Under the pieces are notes generated by a model that was not told the origin of the DNA, did not search any database, and worked only from the letters and a program-made list of their open reading frames with translations. A DNA stretch of 64,000 nucleotides from Streptomyces spinoverrucosus (GTDB lineage: Bacteria; Actinomycetota; Actinomycetes; Streptomycetales; Streptomycetaceae). A program made the translations under genes and the position numbers. The stretch spans positions 1-64,000 of the forward strand of contig NZ_BJND01000037.1 of NCBI RefSeq assembly GCF_006539505.1. Direction: 5' to 3'. This document shows positions 17,427 through 27,914 of the stretch, one piece after another. Each line of letters begins with the position of its first letter. Position 1 is the stretch's first letter.

Positions 17427-17478
17427 CACGGAAATTCCGGCGACGTAAATGCGACTACGGACATTTCGCCCGCAGTCG

Positions 17479-17679
17479 TCACTCCGTTCGCCGCCCCCGA
17501 TTCCCCGGCCGGGAAGCGACCCAGGCGCGGACAGTATCCGCGTACCAATACGGCTTGCCGCCCTCCACGTGGTCCGGCGGGGGCAGCAGCCCGTGTTTGC
17601 GGTACGACCGCACGGTGTCCGGCTGCACTCTGATGTGCGCCGCGATCTCCTTGTACGACCAGAGCCTTCGGTCGGTCAT
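17479..17679 (-). CDS. Small MerR/excisionase-type helix-turn-helix protein
   Basis: 66 residues with a winged HTH: LWSYKEIAAHIRVQPDTVRS followed by YRKHGLLPPPDHVEGGKPYW. This is the AlpA/MerR-like fold of excisionases and small DNA-binding proteins. No integrase or phage gene is near, so a chromosomal regulator is more likely than a prophage factor. Confidence 0.75.
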   Translation of the reverse strand: MTDRRLWSYKEIAAHIRVQPDTVRSYRKHGLLPPPDHVEGGKPYWYADTVRAWVASRPGNRGRRTE

Positions 17680-17940
17680 GAGTGCACCTCCCTGCGCATG
17701 CCGCGGCGGCGGCCGGGGGCGGCCGTCGGGGGAGCCGGGCGCTGCGCTGGCGATCAGTCACCAAGCCTGTGCCCGCTCAACGACGGAGAGTGACGGCGGG
17801 GAAGTGCCTGTCGTGCGGATGTGACGCAGGGGCCGCGTACACGGGACATGCATGACAGGACAGTGGCGTTTGTGACAGATCCGAGGCAAAGGCGCGCACG
17901 CCGCTCACTCACGGCCGCGCACCCCACCCCGCTGGTCCGA

Positions 17941-17990
17941 ATGTCTGGACAAACTATTGACAGGCCTCATGTCCGGAGACTAGAAACCGG
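17941..17990 (+). promoter_or_regulatory. Probable promoter and operator of the inositol operon
   Basis: TTGACA at 17957-17962 is a good -35; a weak -10 (TAGAAA) follows 18 bases later. TGTC(T/C)GGA occurs twice, at 17943 and 17970, flanking the -35, as expected for a dimeric repressor site. No iolR gene is in the window. The rest of the 17680-18035 gap shows nothing else. Confidence 0.5.
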
Positions 17991-18035
17991 AGAGAGCCGC
18001 CGACGAAGGCGCGACGGGAACGCGAAGGGATCTCG

Positions 18036-19055
18036 ATGGCGTACGACCTGATCACCATGGGGCGGATCGGCGTGGACCTCTATCCACTGCAGACCGGCGT
18101 CCCGCTCCCACAGGTGACGTCCTTCGGCAAGTTCCTCGGCGGATCCGCGACCAACGTCGCCGTCGCCGCCGCCCGCCTGGGCCGCCGTACCGCGGTGATC
18201 ACCCGCACCGGCGACGACCCGTTCGGCACCTATCTTCACGAGGCGCTGCGCGGCTTCGGTGTCGACGACCGCTGGGTCACGCCCGTGCCCGGACTGCCGA
18301 CCCCGGTCACCTTCTGCGAGGTCTTCCCGCCGGACGACTTCCCGCTGTACTTCTACCGGCAGCCCAAGGCCCCCGACCTGGAGATCGACGCCCACGAACT
18401 GGACCTCGACGCCATCCGCGCGGCGAGCATCTTCTGGGTCACCGGCACCGGCCTGAGCGAGGAGCCCAGCCGGACGGCGACCCTCGCGGCCCTCGCCCAC
18501 CGCAACAGGTCCGGCACCACGGTCTTCGACCTCGACTGGCGCCCCATGTTCTGGCAGGACCCGGACGCGGCCCGCCCGTTCTACGCCGAGGCCCTCAAGC
18601 ACACCACCGTCGCCGTCGGCAATCTCGACGAGGTGGAGGTCGCCACCGGCGTCCGCGAACCGCACGCCGCGGCGGCCGCGCTCCTCGACGCCGGCGTGTC
18701 CGTCGCCGTCGTCAAGCAGGGCCCCAAGGGTGTCCTCGCCGTCAGCGACACGGGCGAGTCCGTCGAGGTCCCCCCGCTGCCGGTCGACGTCCTCAACGGC
18801 CTCGGCGCCGGTGACGCCTTCGGCGGCTCGCTCTGCCACGGCCTGCTCGCCGGCTGGGACCTGGAGAAGACCATGCGCCACGCCAACGCCGCCGGCGCCA
18901 TCGTCGCCTCCCGCCTGGAGTGCTCCTCCGCGATGCCCACCGAGGCCGAGGTGGAGGCCGCCTTGAGGGCAGGCGCCGTACACACCGCCCAAGCCGGCAC
19001 CCCGGCCCCCGCCGACACTCCGGCCCCCGCCGACCCCACGGGAGCCCCCCAGTGA
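18036..19055 (+). CDS. iolC: 5-dehydro-2-deoxygluconokinase
   Basis: 339 residues, PfkB/ribokinase family. GGSATNVAVAAARLGRRTAV near residue 35 and the signature NGLGAGDAFGG near 255, with the catalytic Asp in GAGD. IolC phosphorylates 2-deoxy-5-keto-gluconate in myo-inositol catabolism. The C-terminal 25 residues are a low-complexity Ala/Pro tail (PAPADTPAPADP) beyond the kinase fold. First gene of the operon; its stop overlaps the next start (GTGA). Confidence 0.93.
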   Translation: MAYDLITMGRIGVDLYPLQTGVPLPQVTSFGKFLGGSATNVAVAAARLGRRTAVITRTGDDPFGTYLHEALRGFGVDDRWVTPVPGLPTPVTFCEVFPPDDFPLYFYRQPKAPDLEIDAHELDLDAIRAASIFWVTGTGLSEEPSRTATLAALAHRNRSGTTVFDLDWRPMFWQDPDAARPFYAEALKHTTVAVGNLDEVEVATGVREPHAAAAALLDAGVSVAVVKQGPKGVLAVSDTGESVEVPPLPVDVLNGLGAGDAFGGSLCHGLLAGWDLEKTMRHANAAGAIVASRLECSSAMPTEAEVEAALRAGAVHTAQAGTPAPADTPAPADPTGAPQ

Positions 19056-19933
19056 CCGTCGACATCGCCGACCTCGTCCGCACCCGCACCCACCGCCCCG
19101 AGGCGATCGCCGAGGCCGCCGCCCGCCGCGTCCGCCGCCCGCTGCTCAACGCGGCCGGCCGCCTCATGATCGTCGCCGCCGACCACCCGGCCCGGGGCGC
19201 GCTCGGCGTCGGCAACCGCAAGATGGCCATGGCCAACCGCGCCGACCTGCTCGAACGCCTCTGCCTTGCGCTCAGCCGCCCCGGCGTCGACGGCGTCCTC
19301 GCCACCGCCGACATCCTCGACGACCTGCTGCTGCTCGGCGCCCTCGACGACAAGGTCGTCATGGGCTCGATGAACCGCGGCGGCCTCCAGGGCGCCCGCT
19401 TCGAACTCGACGACCGCTTCACCGGCCACCGCCCCGAGGACATAGAGCGCCTCGGTTTCGACGCCGGGAAGCTGCTGCTGCGCATCGACTACGACGACGC
19501 GGGCTCCCTGACCACCCTGGAGTCCACCGCCCGGGCCATCGACGACATGGCGGCGCGCCGGCTGCCCGTCTTCGTCGAGCCGTTCATCAGCCGCCGGGAC
19601 GCCGACGGGCGGCTGCGCAACGACCTGTCCGCCGACGCCGTCACCCGGTCCATCGCCATCGCCTCGGGGCTGGGCGGCAGTTCGGCGTACACCTGGCTGA
19701 AGGTCCCCGTCACCGAGAACCCCGACGACATGGCCCGGGTCATGGAGACCACGACCCTGCCCGCCGTGCTGCTGGGCGGCGAGGTCGGGGACGACCAGGA
19801 CAGCGCGTACGAGAAGTGGCGCGGCGCCCTCCAACTCCCCACCGTTCGGGGGCTGGTGGTCGGCCGGTCGCTGCTGTACCCGGTGGACGGCGATGTGGCC
19901 GCCGCCGTGGACACCGCCGTAGGACTGCTGTGA
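19052..19933 (+). CDS. Aldolase-type (beta/alpha)8-barrel protein of the inositol operon
   Basis: 293 residues from the GTG at 19052, which overlaps the iolC stop. It looks like the class I aldolase barrels annotated as deoxyribose-phosphate aldolase or Cgl0158-type proteins in actinobacterial inositol clusters: LMIVAADHPARGALGVG near the N-terminus, MGSMNRGGL, a LLLRIDYDD strand, PVFVEPFIS and PAVLLGGEVGDD near the C-terminus. Lying between iolC and iolB, it may cleave 2-deoxy-5-keto-gluconate-6-phosphate, the IolJ step; that is inference. Confidence 0.8.
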   Translation: MTVDIADLVRTRTHRPEAIAEAAARRVRRPLLNAAGRLMIVAADHPARGALGVGNRKMAMANRADLLERLCLALSRPGVDGVLATADILDDLLLLGALDDKVVMGSMNRGGLQGARFELDDRFTGHRPEDIERLGFDAGKLLLRIDYDDAGSLTTLESTARAIDDMAARRLPVFVEPFISRRDADGRLRNDLSADAVTRSIAIASGLGGSSAYTWLKVPVTENPDDMARVMETTTLPAVLLGGEVGDDQDSAYEKWRGALQLPTVRGLVVGRSLLYPVDGDVAAAVDTAVGLL

Positions 19934-19940
19934 GGGCCGC

Positions 19941-20753
19941 ATGAGCAACGAGTTGTACGTCCCGAAGGGCACCACCGCCGACGCGTACTACGCGCTCGAC
20001 ATCGCCCCCAAACTGGCCGGCTGGACCCACAGCAGCCTGCGGATCGTCGAGCTGGAGGCGGGCGGCACGCACACCTTCACCACCGGGGACAGCGAGTGGA
20101 TCGTGCTGCCCCTGCAAGGCGGCTGCACGGTGCGGGTGGGCGACACCGAATTCCAACTCCTGGGCCGGGACAGCGTCTTCGCCTCAGTCTCCGACTTCGC
20201 GTACGTGCCCCGCGACGCCCAGGCACAGATCACCTCCGGCGCGGGAGGCCGCTTCGCCCTGGCAGGAGCGAAGTGCGAGCGACGACTCCCCGCCCGCTAC
20301 GGCCCCGCGCCGGAGGTGCCCGTCGAGCAGCGCGGCAGCGGCACCTGCACCCGCCATGTGCGCAACTTCGCCTCCGCCGACGCCTTCGAGTGCGACAAGC
20401 TCATCGCCGTCGAGGTGATCACCCCCGGCGGCAACTGGTCCTCGTACCCGCCGCACAAGCACGACGAGCACCGGCCGGGCGAGGAGTCGGAGCTGGAGGA
20501 GATCTACTACTTCGAGATCGACGGCCCGAACGGCTTCGGCTACCAGCGAGTGTTCCCCTCGCGCGAGGGCGGCGCCGATGTGCTCGCCGAGGTACGCACC
20601 GGCGACGCCGTCCTCGTCCCCGACGGCTGGCACGGGCCGTCCATCGCCCAGCCCGGCCACGACATGTACTACCTGAACGTCATGGCGGGACCGGGTCAGA
20701 CCCGGGAGTGGCGGATCTGCTTCCACCCGGACCACACGGAGGGATATCGATGA
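19941..20753 (+). CDS. iolB: 5-deoxy-glucuronate isomerase
   Basis: 270 residues, a bicupin. The metal-binding motif is in SYPPHKHDEHRPGEESELEE near 170-190, followed by IYYFEIDGPNGFGYQRVF; DGWHGPSIAQPGHDMYYLNV supplies the second cupin landmark. IolB converts 5-deoxy-glucuronate to 2-deoxy-5-keto-gluconate. The next gene starts at ATGA over its stop. Confidence 0.94.
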   Translation: MSNELYVPKGTTADAYYALDIAPKLAGWTHSSLRIVELEAGGTHTFTTGDSEWIVLPLQGGCTVRVGDTEFQLLGRDSVFASVSDFAYVPRDAQAQITSGAGGRFALAGAKCERRLPARYGPAPEVPVEQRGSGTCTRHVRNFASADAFECDKLIAVEVITPGGNWSSYPPHKHDEHRPGEESELEEIYYFEIDGPNGFGYQRVFPSREGGADVLAEVRTGDAVLVPDGWHGPSIAQPGHDMYYLNVMAGPGQTREWRICFHPDHTEGYR

Positions 20754-22627
20754 CCACCAGGCTCACGGTCGCACAGGCGCTCGTACGCTTCCTCTCCGCC
20801 CAGTACACCGAGCGGGACGGCATACGGCAGCGGCTCATCGGCGCCACCTGGGGCATCTTCGGCCACGGCAACGTCGCCGGGATCGGCCAGGCGCTGGTCG
20901 AGTACGCGGACGTCATGCCGTACCTCCAGGGCCGCAACGAGCAGGCCATGGTGCACGCGGCGGTCGGCTACGCCCGCCAGTCCAACCGCCTGTCCACGCA
21001 CGCAGTGACCACCTCCATCGGCCCCGGCGCGACGAACCTGGTCACCGGCGCCGCCCTCGCCACCATCAACCACATCCCGGTCCTGCTGCTGCCCGGCGAC
21101 ATCTTCGCCACCCGCCCCGCCGACCCGGTGCTGCAGCAGCTCGAAGTGCCGTACGCGGGCGATGTGTCGGTCAACGACAGCCTGCGCCCGGTGTCCCGGT
21201 ACTTCGACCGCGTCACCCGCCCGGAAGCCCTGATCCCGGCGGCGCTGCAAGCCATGCGCGTGCTCACCGACCCGGTGGAGACCGGCGCGGTCACGCTCGC
21301 GCTGCCGCAGGACGTGCAGGCCGAGGCGTACGACTGGCCGGAGGACTTCTTCGCCGAGCGCACCTGGGTAGTACGCCGCCCGGGCGCCGACCCGACGGAA
21401 CTCGCCGAGGCCGTCCGCACCATCAGGCAGGCCCGGCGGCCGCTGCTGATCGCAGGCGGCGGCGTCCACCACAGCCGCGCCGAGGGCGCCCTCGCCGAGT
21501 TCGCCGAGGCCACCGGCATCCCGGTCGCCTCCACCCAGGCCGGCAAGGGCTCGCTGCCGTACGACCACCCCCAGGACGTCGGCGGCATCGGCCACACCGG
21601 CACCGCGACCGCCGACGAACTGGCCCGCACGGCCGACCTGGTGATCGGCGTGGGCACGCGCTACACCGACTTCACCACCGCGTCCGGCACGCTCTTCGCG
21701 GGCCCGGACGTCCGTTTCCTCAACCTCAACATCGCCGCCTACGACGGCCACAAGCTCGCCGGATCGCCCCTGATCGCGGACGCGCGCAGCGGCCTGGAGG
21801 AGCTGACCGAGGCGCTGGAACTGCACGACCACCGGGTGCCGGACGCGTACCGGGCGGAGTACAGCGAGGACAAGGAGCGCTGGGAGCAGCGCGTCGACGC
21901 CGCCTACGAGGCCGCCGAGCCGGACGTACGCCCGACGCAGCCGCAGGTGCTCGGCGCCCTGGACGCGCTGGCCGACGAGTCGGACATCATCATCAACGCG
22001 GCCGGTTCGCTCCCCGGTGACCTGCACAAGATGTGGCGGGCCCGATCCTTCGACCAGTACCACTTGGAGTACGGCTACTCCTGCATGGGCTACGAGATCC
22101 CGGCCGCGATCGGCGTGAAGCTGGCCGCCCCGGACCGGCCGGTGTGGGCACTGGTCGGCGACGGCACCTATCTGATGATGCCGACGGAGATCGTGACCGC
22201 CGTGCAGGAGGGCATCGCGATCAAGGTGCTGCTGGTGCAGAACCACGGGTACGCGTCCATCGGCGGGCTCTCCGAGGAGACCGGCGCGGAGCGGTTCGGC
22301 ACCGCTTACCGCTACCGCGCGGGCGACGGCACGTTCTCCGGCGCCCCGCTCCCCGTGGACCTGGCCGCAAACGCCGAGAGCCTCGGCATGCGGGTGCTGC
22401 GTGCCCGCACCGTGGCCGACCTGCGCTCGGCACTCGCCGAGGCGCGGGCCTCCGACCTTCCCACATGTGTCTACGTCGAGACCGAAACGGCAGACACAGT
22501 GTCGGGCGCGCCCGAAGCGCAGGCCTGGTGGGATGTTCCTGTGGCCGAGACCGCGACGCGACCGTCGGCGGTCAAGGCCCGTGAGCTGTACGAACGGCAC
22601 GTCTCGACCCGACGCCGCCATCTGTGA
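20750..22627 (+). CDS. iolD: 3D-(3,5/4)-trihydroxycyclohexane-1,2-dione hydrolase
   Basis: 625 residues, thiamine-diphosphate enzyme. MTTRLTVAQALVRFLSAQYT start, the acetolactate-synthase-like first domain (GRNEQAMVHAAVGYARQSNR, THAVTTSIGPGATNLVTGAA), and the ThDP/Mg motif GDGTYLMMPTEI ending in VLLVQNHGYASIGGL. IolD opens the ring of the dione. It is coupled to iolB through a 4-base overlap; mmsA follows after 14 bases. Confidence 0.94.
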   Translation: MTTRLTVAQALVRFLSAQYTERDGIRQRLIGATWGIFGHGNVAGIGQALVEYADVMPYLQGRNEQAMVHAAVGYARQSNRLSTHAVTTSIGPGATNLVTGAALATINHIPVLLLPGDIFATRPADPVLQQLEVPYAGDVSVNDSLRPVSRYFDRVTRPEALIPAALQAMRVLTDPVETGAVTLALPQDVQAEAYDWPEDFFAERTWVVRRPGADPTELAEAVRTIRQARRPLLIAGGGVHHSRAEGALAEFAEATGIPVASTQAGKGSLPYDHPQDVGGIGHTGTATADELARTADLVIGVGTRYTDFTTASGTLFAGPDVRFLNLNIAAYDGHKLAGSPLIADARSGLEELTEALELHDHRVPDAYRAEYSEDKERWEQRVDAAYEAAEPDVRPTQPQVLGALDALADESDIIINAAGSLPGDLHKMWRARSFDQYHLEYGYSCMGYEIPAAIGVKLAAPDRPVWALVGDGTYLMMPTEIVTAVQEGIAIKVLLVQNHGYASIGGLSEETGAERFGTAYRYRAGDGTFSGAPLPVDLAANAESLGMRVLRARTVADLRSALAEARASDLPTCVYVETETADTVSGAPEAQAWWDVPVAETATRPSAVKARELYERHVSTRRRHL

Positions 22628-22641
22628 AGGAGTAACTGGTC

Positions 22642-24144
<1,503 letters not shown>

Positions 24145-24154
24145 GCCGGCCCGA

Positions 24155-24191
24155 TGCCCCGGTCCGCCGAGCGACACGGCGGGCCGGGGCA
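24155..24191. terminator. Bidirectional terminator between mmsA and the lipoprotein gene
   Basis: A 15-base-pair stem (TGCCCCGGTCCGCCG and CGGCGGGCCGGGGCA, one G-U pair) with a 7-base loop, 10 bases after mmsA and 8 bases after the convergent gene. Confidence 0.85.
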
Positions 24192-24199
24192 CCGGCGTG

Positions 24200-25045
24200 T
24201 CACTGACCTATCGCCGCGTCCCGCTGCTCCGTGACCTGCTCGGTGAGGTCGCCGGTCTCGGCGGCGGGCGGAGCCGTGATCTGCTCGGTCGCCCCGAACT
24301 TCACGAAGTCCATGGTCACGGTCATGCCGGCGCCGGTCTGCGCGATGCGCACGGGCAGGTCCTCGCCGTCGACCCAGATGTCGGCCGTCAGCTTCCCGCC
24401 GCCCGCCTCCAGCGCGGCGAGGGCGGCCTTCTTCTCCGGCCCGGTGAGCTTGGACTTGTTGATGTGGTCCTTGCCGACGCTGCCCCGGTAGTGGGTGACC
24501 TTCTTGCCGAGGACGGTCTCCTCGCCGAGGTCCTTCACCTGCGTGGAGGCGGTCATGTAGCGCAGCATCGCCGTCGGGTCCGCGGTGGCCGCCATGTTCT
24601 CGGCACCCGCCTCGCCCATCACCGCGGAGACGTCGATACGCATCCACTCCTTGCCCATGAGCGGACCGCTCGGCTGGGGGTCGATGTCGTAGTAGTAGGC
24701 GCCGTCGACCATGATGACGCGCGTCGTCGGGTCGTCCTGGAGGGCGCTCATCTGCGCCGCGGCGGTGTCCATCTCGACGTCCATGGCCGGGCCGTCACCC
24801 CAGGAGTAGGTGCCGTCCATGGCGATCGGCTCGCCGCCGGTCGCGTCCAGCTCGGTCGTCGTCTCGATCTGCGCCGAGCCCAGCTCCTCGGTCCGGTCCG
24901 TCGCGCGCGTGAGCGCCGCCATGATCTGGTCGGCGTTCTGGACCGCCTCGGCCGCCTTCTTCGTCGTCTCCGCGCTGCAAGCGGTCGTCGCCAGCAGCGC
25001 CGCCGCGGTGACCCCCACCCAGGCAGCGGTGTGCCGCACGTCCAT
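24200..25045 (-). CDS. LppX/LprG-type lipoprotein
   Basis: 281 residues from the ATG at 25045. The signal peptide ends in a lipobox (LLATTAC, Cys about residue 23), so it is predicted to be anchored outside the membrane. The rest resembles the LppX/LprAFG-like or DUF6612-like all-in-one beta fold, with DPTAMLRYMTAS, VLGKKVTHYRG and a KLTADIWVDGEDLPVRI strand. Related mycobacterial proteins carry lipids, but the role in Streptomyces is unknown. Confidence 0.8.
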   Translation of the reverse strand: MDVRHTAAWVGVTAAALLATTACSAETTKKAAEAVQNADQIMAALTRATDRTEELGSAQIETTTELDATGGEPIAMDGTYSWGDGPAMDVEMDTAAAQMSALQDDPTTRVIMVDGAYYYDIDPQPSGPLMGKEWMRIDVSAVMGEAGAENMAATADPTAMLRYMTASTQVKDLGEETVLGKKVTHYRGSVGKDHINKSKLTGPEKKAALAALEAGGGKLTADIWVDGEDLPVRIAQTGAGMTVTMDFVKFGATEQITAPPAAETGDLTEQVTEQRDAAIGQ

Positions 25046-25262
25046 GTGTTCCCACCCCAAAGCTGTGTGTCAGTTGTGGGCGCGACTCTAGCGGGCCGTA
25101 CTGACACTTGTGCGACGTCCTTTTGTTCGCTCAGGTGAATTCACGGCGCCGGGCGTACCGCGGGCGTGGTACGCCCGGGGTGTGCGGTACTCCCCGGGGA
25201 GGGGGCCGGTTTCCGCCCACAAGCTGTCTGTCGCCGACAGGTTGGCCCCGTACCGTTGACGC

Positions 25263-27914
25263 ATGGATCTTCGATCGCCCGGACTGCGGGGGCTGCTTCG
25301 GCGGCCGCGACGGCTGATCGCCGCCGCGGCCGCCGTCGTCGTGCTCGCCGGTGCCGGTACGTGGACGGCCGTCGCCGACGACGACGCGCCCGCGGTGCGC
25401 CGCGCCGACCGGGTGCTGGCCGTGGGCGACGGGGTGCGCCTCGACACCTCGTACTTCACCTCCGCGGCCACCGGCCGCCGCCCCGCCGTGCTGCTGGCGC
25501 ACGGCTTCGGCGGCAGCAAGGACGACGTACGGCAGCAGGCGGAGGACCTGGCCCGCGACGGGTACGCGGTGCTGACCTGGTCGGCGCGCGGCTTCGGCAA
25601 GTCCAGCGGCAGGATCGGGCTGAACGACCCGAAGGGCGAGGTCGCCGATGTCTCGAAGCTGATCGACTGGCTGGCGAGGCAGCCGCAGGTCGAGCTGGAC
25701 AAGTCCGGCGACCCGCGCGTGGGCATGGCGGGCGGCTCGTACGGCGGCGCGATCTCGCTGCTGGGGGCCGGGTACGACGACCGCGTGGACGCCATCGCCC
25801 CGGCGATCGCCTACTGGAACCTGGCCGACGCCCTGTTCCCGAACGGCGTCTTCAAGAAGCTGTGGGCCGGCATCTTCGTCAACTCCGGCGGCGGCTGCGC
25901 CAACTTCGAGCCGCGGCTGTGCGAGATGTACGAGCGGGTCGCCGAGTCCGGCACCCCCGACACCGAGGCACGCGAACTGCTCGAAGAGCGCTCACCGTCG
26001 GCCGTTGGGGACCGTATCGACGTACCGACGCTGCTGGTGCAGGGCCAGTCGGACTCCCTGTTCCCGCTCGGCCAGGCCGACGCGGCCGCCCGGGCCATCC
26101 GGGCCAACGGCGCCCCCGTGGACGTCGACTGGATCGCCGGCGGCCATGACGGCGGCGACATGGAGACGAGCCGGGTCCAGCAGCGCGTGACGGCGTGGTT
26201 CGACCGGTACCTCAAGGACGACAAGGGCGCCGACACCGGCCCCGCCTTCCGCGTCACCCGCACCGGAGGCGTCGACTCCACCGACGGCGAGGCCCTGCTG
26301 CGGGGCGCGAGCGCGGACACGTACCCCGGCCTGGAGAGCGGAGTGCGCTCCGTCCCCTTGACCGGGCAGGAGCAGACCTTCGACAACCCGCCCGGCGCCG
26401 GACCGCCCGCCGTCTCCGCCCTGCCCGGCCTCGGCGCCGGCAGCGGCCTCGCCCAGCTCTCCGCGCTCGGCGTCGGCATCTCGCTCGACTTCCCCGGCCA
26501 GTACGCCCGCTTCGAGTCGGCGCCGCTGAGCCAGGACCTGCGCATCACCGGTTCCCCGACGGCCACCGTCCATGTGAGGTCCAGCAGCGAGGACGCCGTC
26601 CTGTTCGCCAAGGTCTACGACGTCGGCCCCGACGGCCGCCAGCAGGTGCTGCCCTCCCAGCTGGTGACGCCCGTCCGGGTCGAGGGCGCCGAGGCCGGCA
26701 AGGACGTGACGCTCACCCTGCCCGCCATCGACTACGAGGTCGGCAAGGGCCACCGGCTGCGCCTGGTCCTGGCCTCCACCGACCTGGCGTACGCCTCCCC
26801 GGCCGCCCCGGCGACCTACACCGTCTCCCTCAAGGGCGACCTGAAGGTGCCGACGGCTCCCGCTGTGACGACGGCGGCCGCGCCGCTGCCCGCCTGGGTG
26901 TGGTGGCTGCCGCTGACCGGTGCCGCGATCGCGCTCGCCCTGCTGCTCTCGGCCCGCCGCCGCACCGCCACGCCCGCACCGGACCCTGCCCTGTCCGAGG
27001 TCCCGCTCCAGATCACCGGCCTGAGCAAGCGGTACGCGAAGTCGGCGGACCGGTACGCGGTCCAGGACCTGTCCTTCCGCGTGGAGAAGGGCCAGGTCCT
27101 CGGCCTGCTCGGCCCCAACGGCGCGGGCAAGACCACGACCCTGCGCATGCTGATGGGCCTGATCAAGCCGGACGGCGGCGAGATCCGGGTCTTCGGCCAC
27201 GCCATCCGCCCCGGCGCTCCGGTGCTGTCCCGGGTCGGCGCCTTCGTGGAGGGCGCGGGCTTCCTGCCGCATCTGTCCGGCCGGGAGAACCTGGAGCTGT
27301 ACTGGCGGGCGACCGGCCGCCCCGCCGAGGACGCCCACCTGGACGAGGCGCTGGAGATCGCCGGGCTCGGCGACGCGCTCGCCCGCGCGGTGCGCACGTA
27401 CTCGCAGGGCATGCGCCAGCGCCTCGCCATCGCACAGGCCATGCTCGGCCTGCCGGACCTGCTCATCCTCGACGAACCGACCAACGGCCTCGACCCGCCA
27501 CAGATCCGCGAGATGCGCGAGGTGATGATCCGGTACGCGGCTGCCGGCCGCACAGTGATCGTCTCCAGCCACCTCCTGTCGGAGGTCGAGCAGTCCTGCA
27601 CGCATCTCGTCGTGATGGACCGGGGCAAGCTCGTGCAGGCGGGCCCGGTGGGCGAGATCGTCGGCTCCGGCGACACCCTCCTCGTCGGTACCGGTACGCC
27701 CGTGGAGGACGCGGTCGTCGAGAAGATCGCCGCCCTGCCGGGCGTCGCCTCGGCCGTCCTCACCGGCGACGGGCTGCTGGTCCGGCTGGACGCCGACGGC
27801 AGCGCCACGCGCCTGGTCGCCGAACTGGTCCGGCTGGAGGTGCCGGTCGCCTCGGTCGGCCCGCACCGCCGTCTGGAGGACGCCTTCCTCACCCTGATCG
27901 GAGGTTCCGCATGA
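25263..27914 (+). CDS. Fusion of an exported alpha/beta hydrolase (S15/CocE-like) with an ABC ATPase domain
   Basis: 883 residues. A membrane segment (about 18-42) precedes an alpha/beta hydrolase with a nucleophile elbow in MAGGSYGGAISLLGAGYDD (near 157), then a jelly-roll X-Pro dipeptidase-type C-domain (about 350-535). A second membrane segment follows (WVWWLPLTGAAIALALLL, about 546-563), then a full ABC ATPase: Walker A GPNGAGKTTT near 617, signature YSQGMRQRLAIAQAM near 713, Walker B LLILDEPTNGLD near 733. Topology implies a hydrolase outside and an ATPase inside. The permease starts at ATGA over its stop. The substrate is unknown. Confidence 0.88.
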   Translation: MDLRSPGLRGLLRRPRRLIAAAAAVVVLAGAGTWTAVADDDAPAVRRADRVLAVGDGVRLDTSYFTSAATGRRPAVLLAHGFGGSKDDVRQQAEDLARDGYAVLTWSARGFGKSSGRIGLNDPKGEVADVSKLIDWLARQPQVELDKSGDPRVGMAGGSYGGAISLLGAGYDDRVDAIAPAIAYWNLADALFPNGVFKKLWAGIFVNSGGGCANFEPRLCEMYERVAESGTPDTEARELLEERSPSAVGDRIDVPTLLVQGQSDSLFPLGQADAAARAIRANGAPVDVDWIAGGHDGGDMETSRVQQRVTAWFDRYLKDDKGADTGPAFRVTRTGGVDSTDGEALLRGASADTYPGLESGVRSVPLTGQEQTFDNPPGAGPPAVSALPGLGAGSGLAQLSALGVGISLDFPGQYARFESAPLSQDLRITGSPTATVHVRSSSEDAVLFAKVYDVGPDGRQQVLPSQLVTPVRVEGAEAGKDVTLTLPAIDYEVGKGHRLRLVLASTDLAYASPAAPATYTVSLKGDLKVPTAPAVTTAAAPLPAWVWWLPLTGAAIALALLLSARRRTATPAPDPALSEVPLQITGLSKRYAKSADRYAVQDLSFRVEKGQVLGLLGPNGAGKTTTLRMLMGLIKPDGGEIRVFGHAIRPGAPVLSRVGAFVEGAGFLPHLSGRENLELYWRATGRPAEDAHLDEALEIAGLGDALARAVRTYSQGMRQRLAIAQAMLGLPDLLILDEPTNGLDPPQIREMREVMIRYAAAGRTVIVSSHLLSEVEQSCTHLVVMDRGKLVQAGPVGEIVGSGDTLLVGTGTPVEDAVVEKIAALPGVASAVLTGDGLLVRLDADGSATRLVAELVRLEVPVASVGPHRRLEDAFLTLIGGSA

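Noticed and set aside
20096..20750. A longer N-terminal extension of iolD
   Set aside because: It overlaps all of iolB and has antisense-like Arg-rich composition; the ATGA start at 20750 is the normal one.
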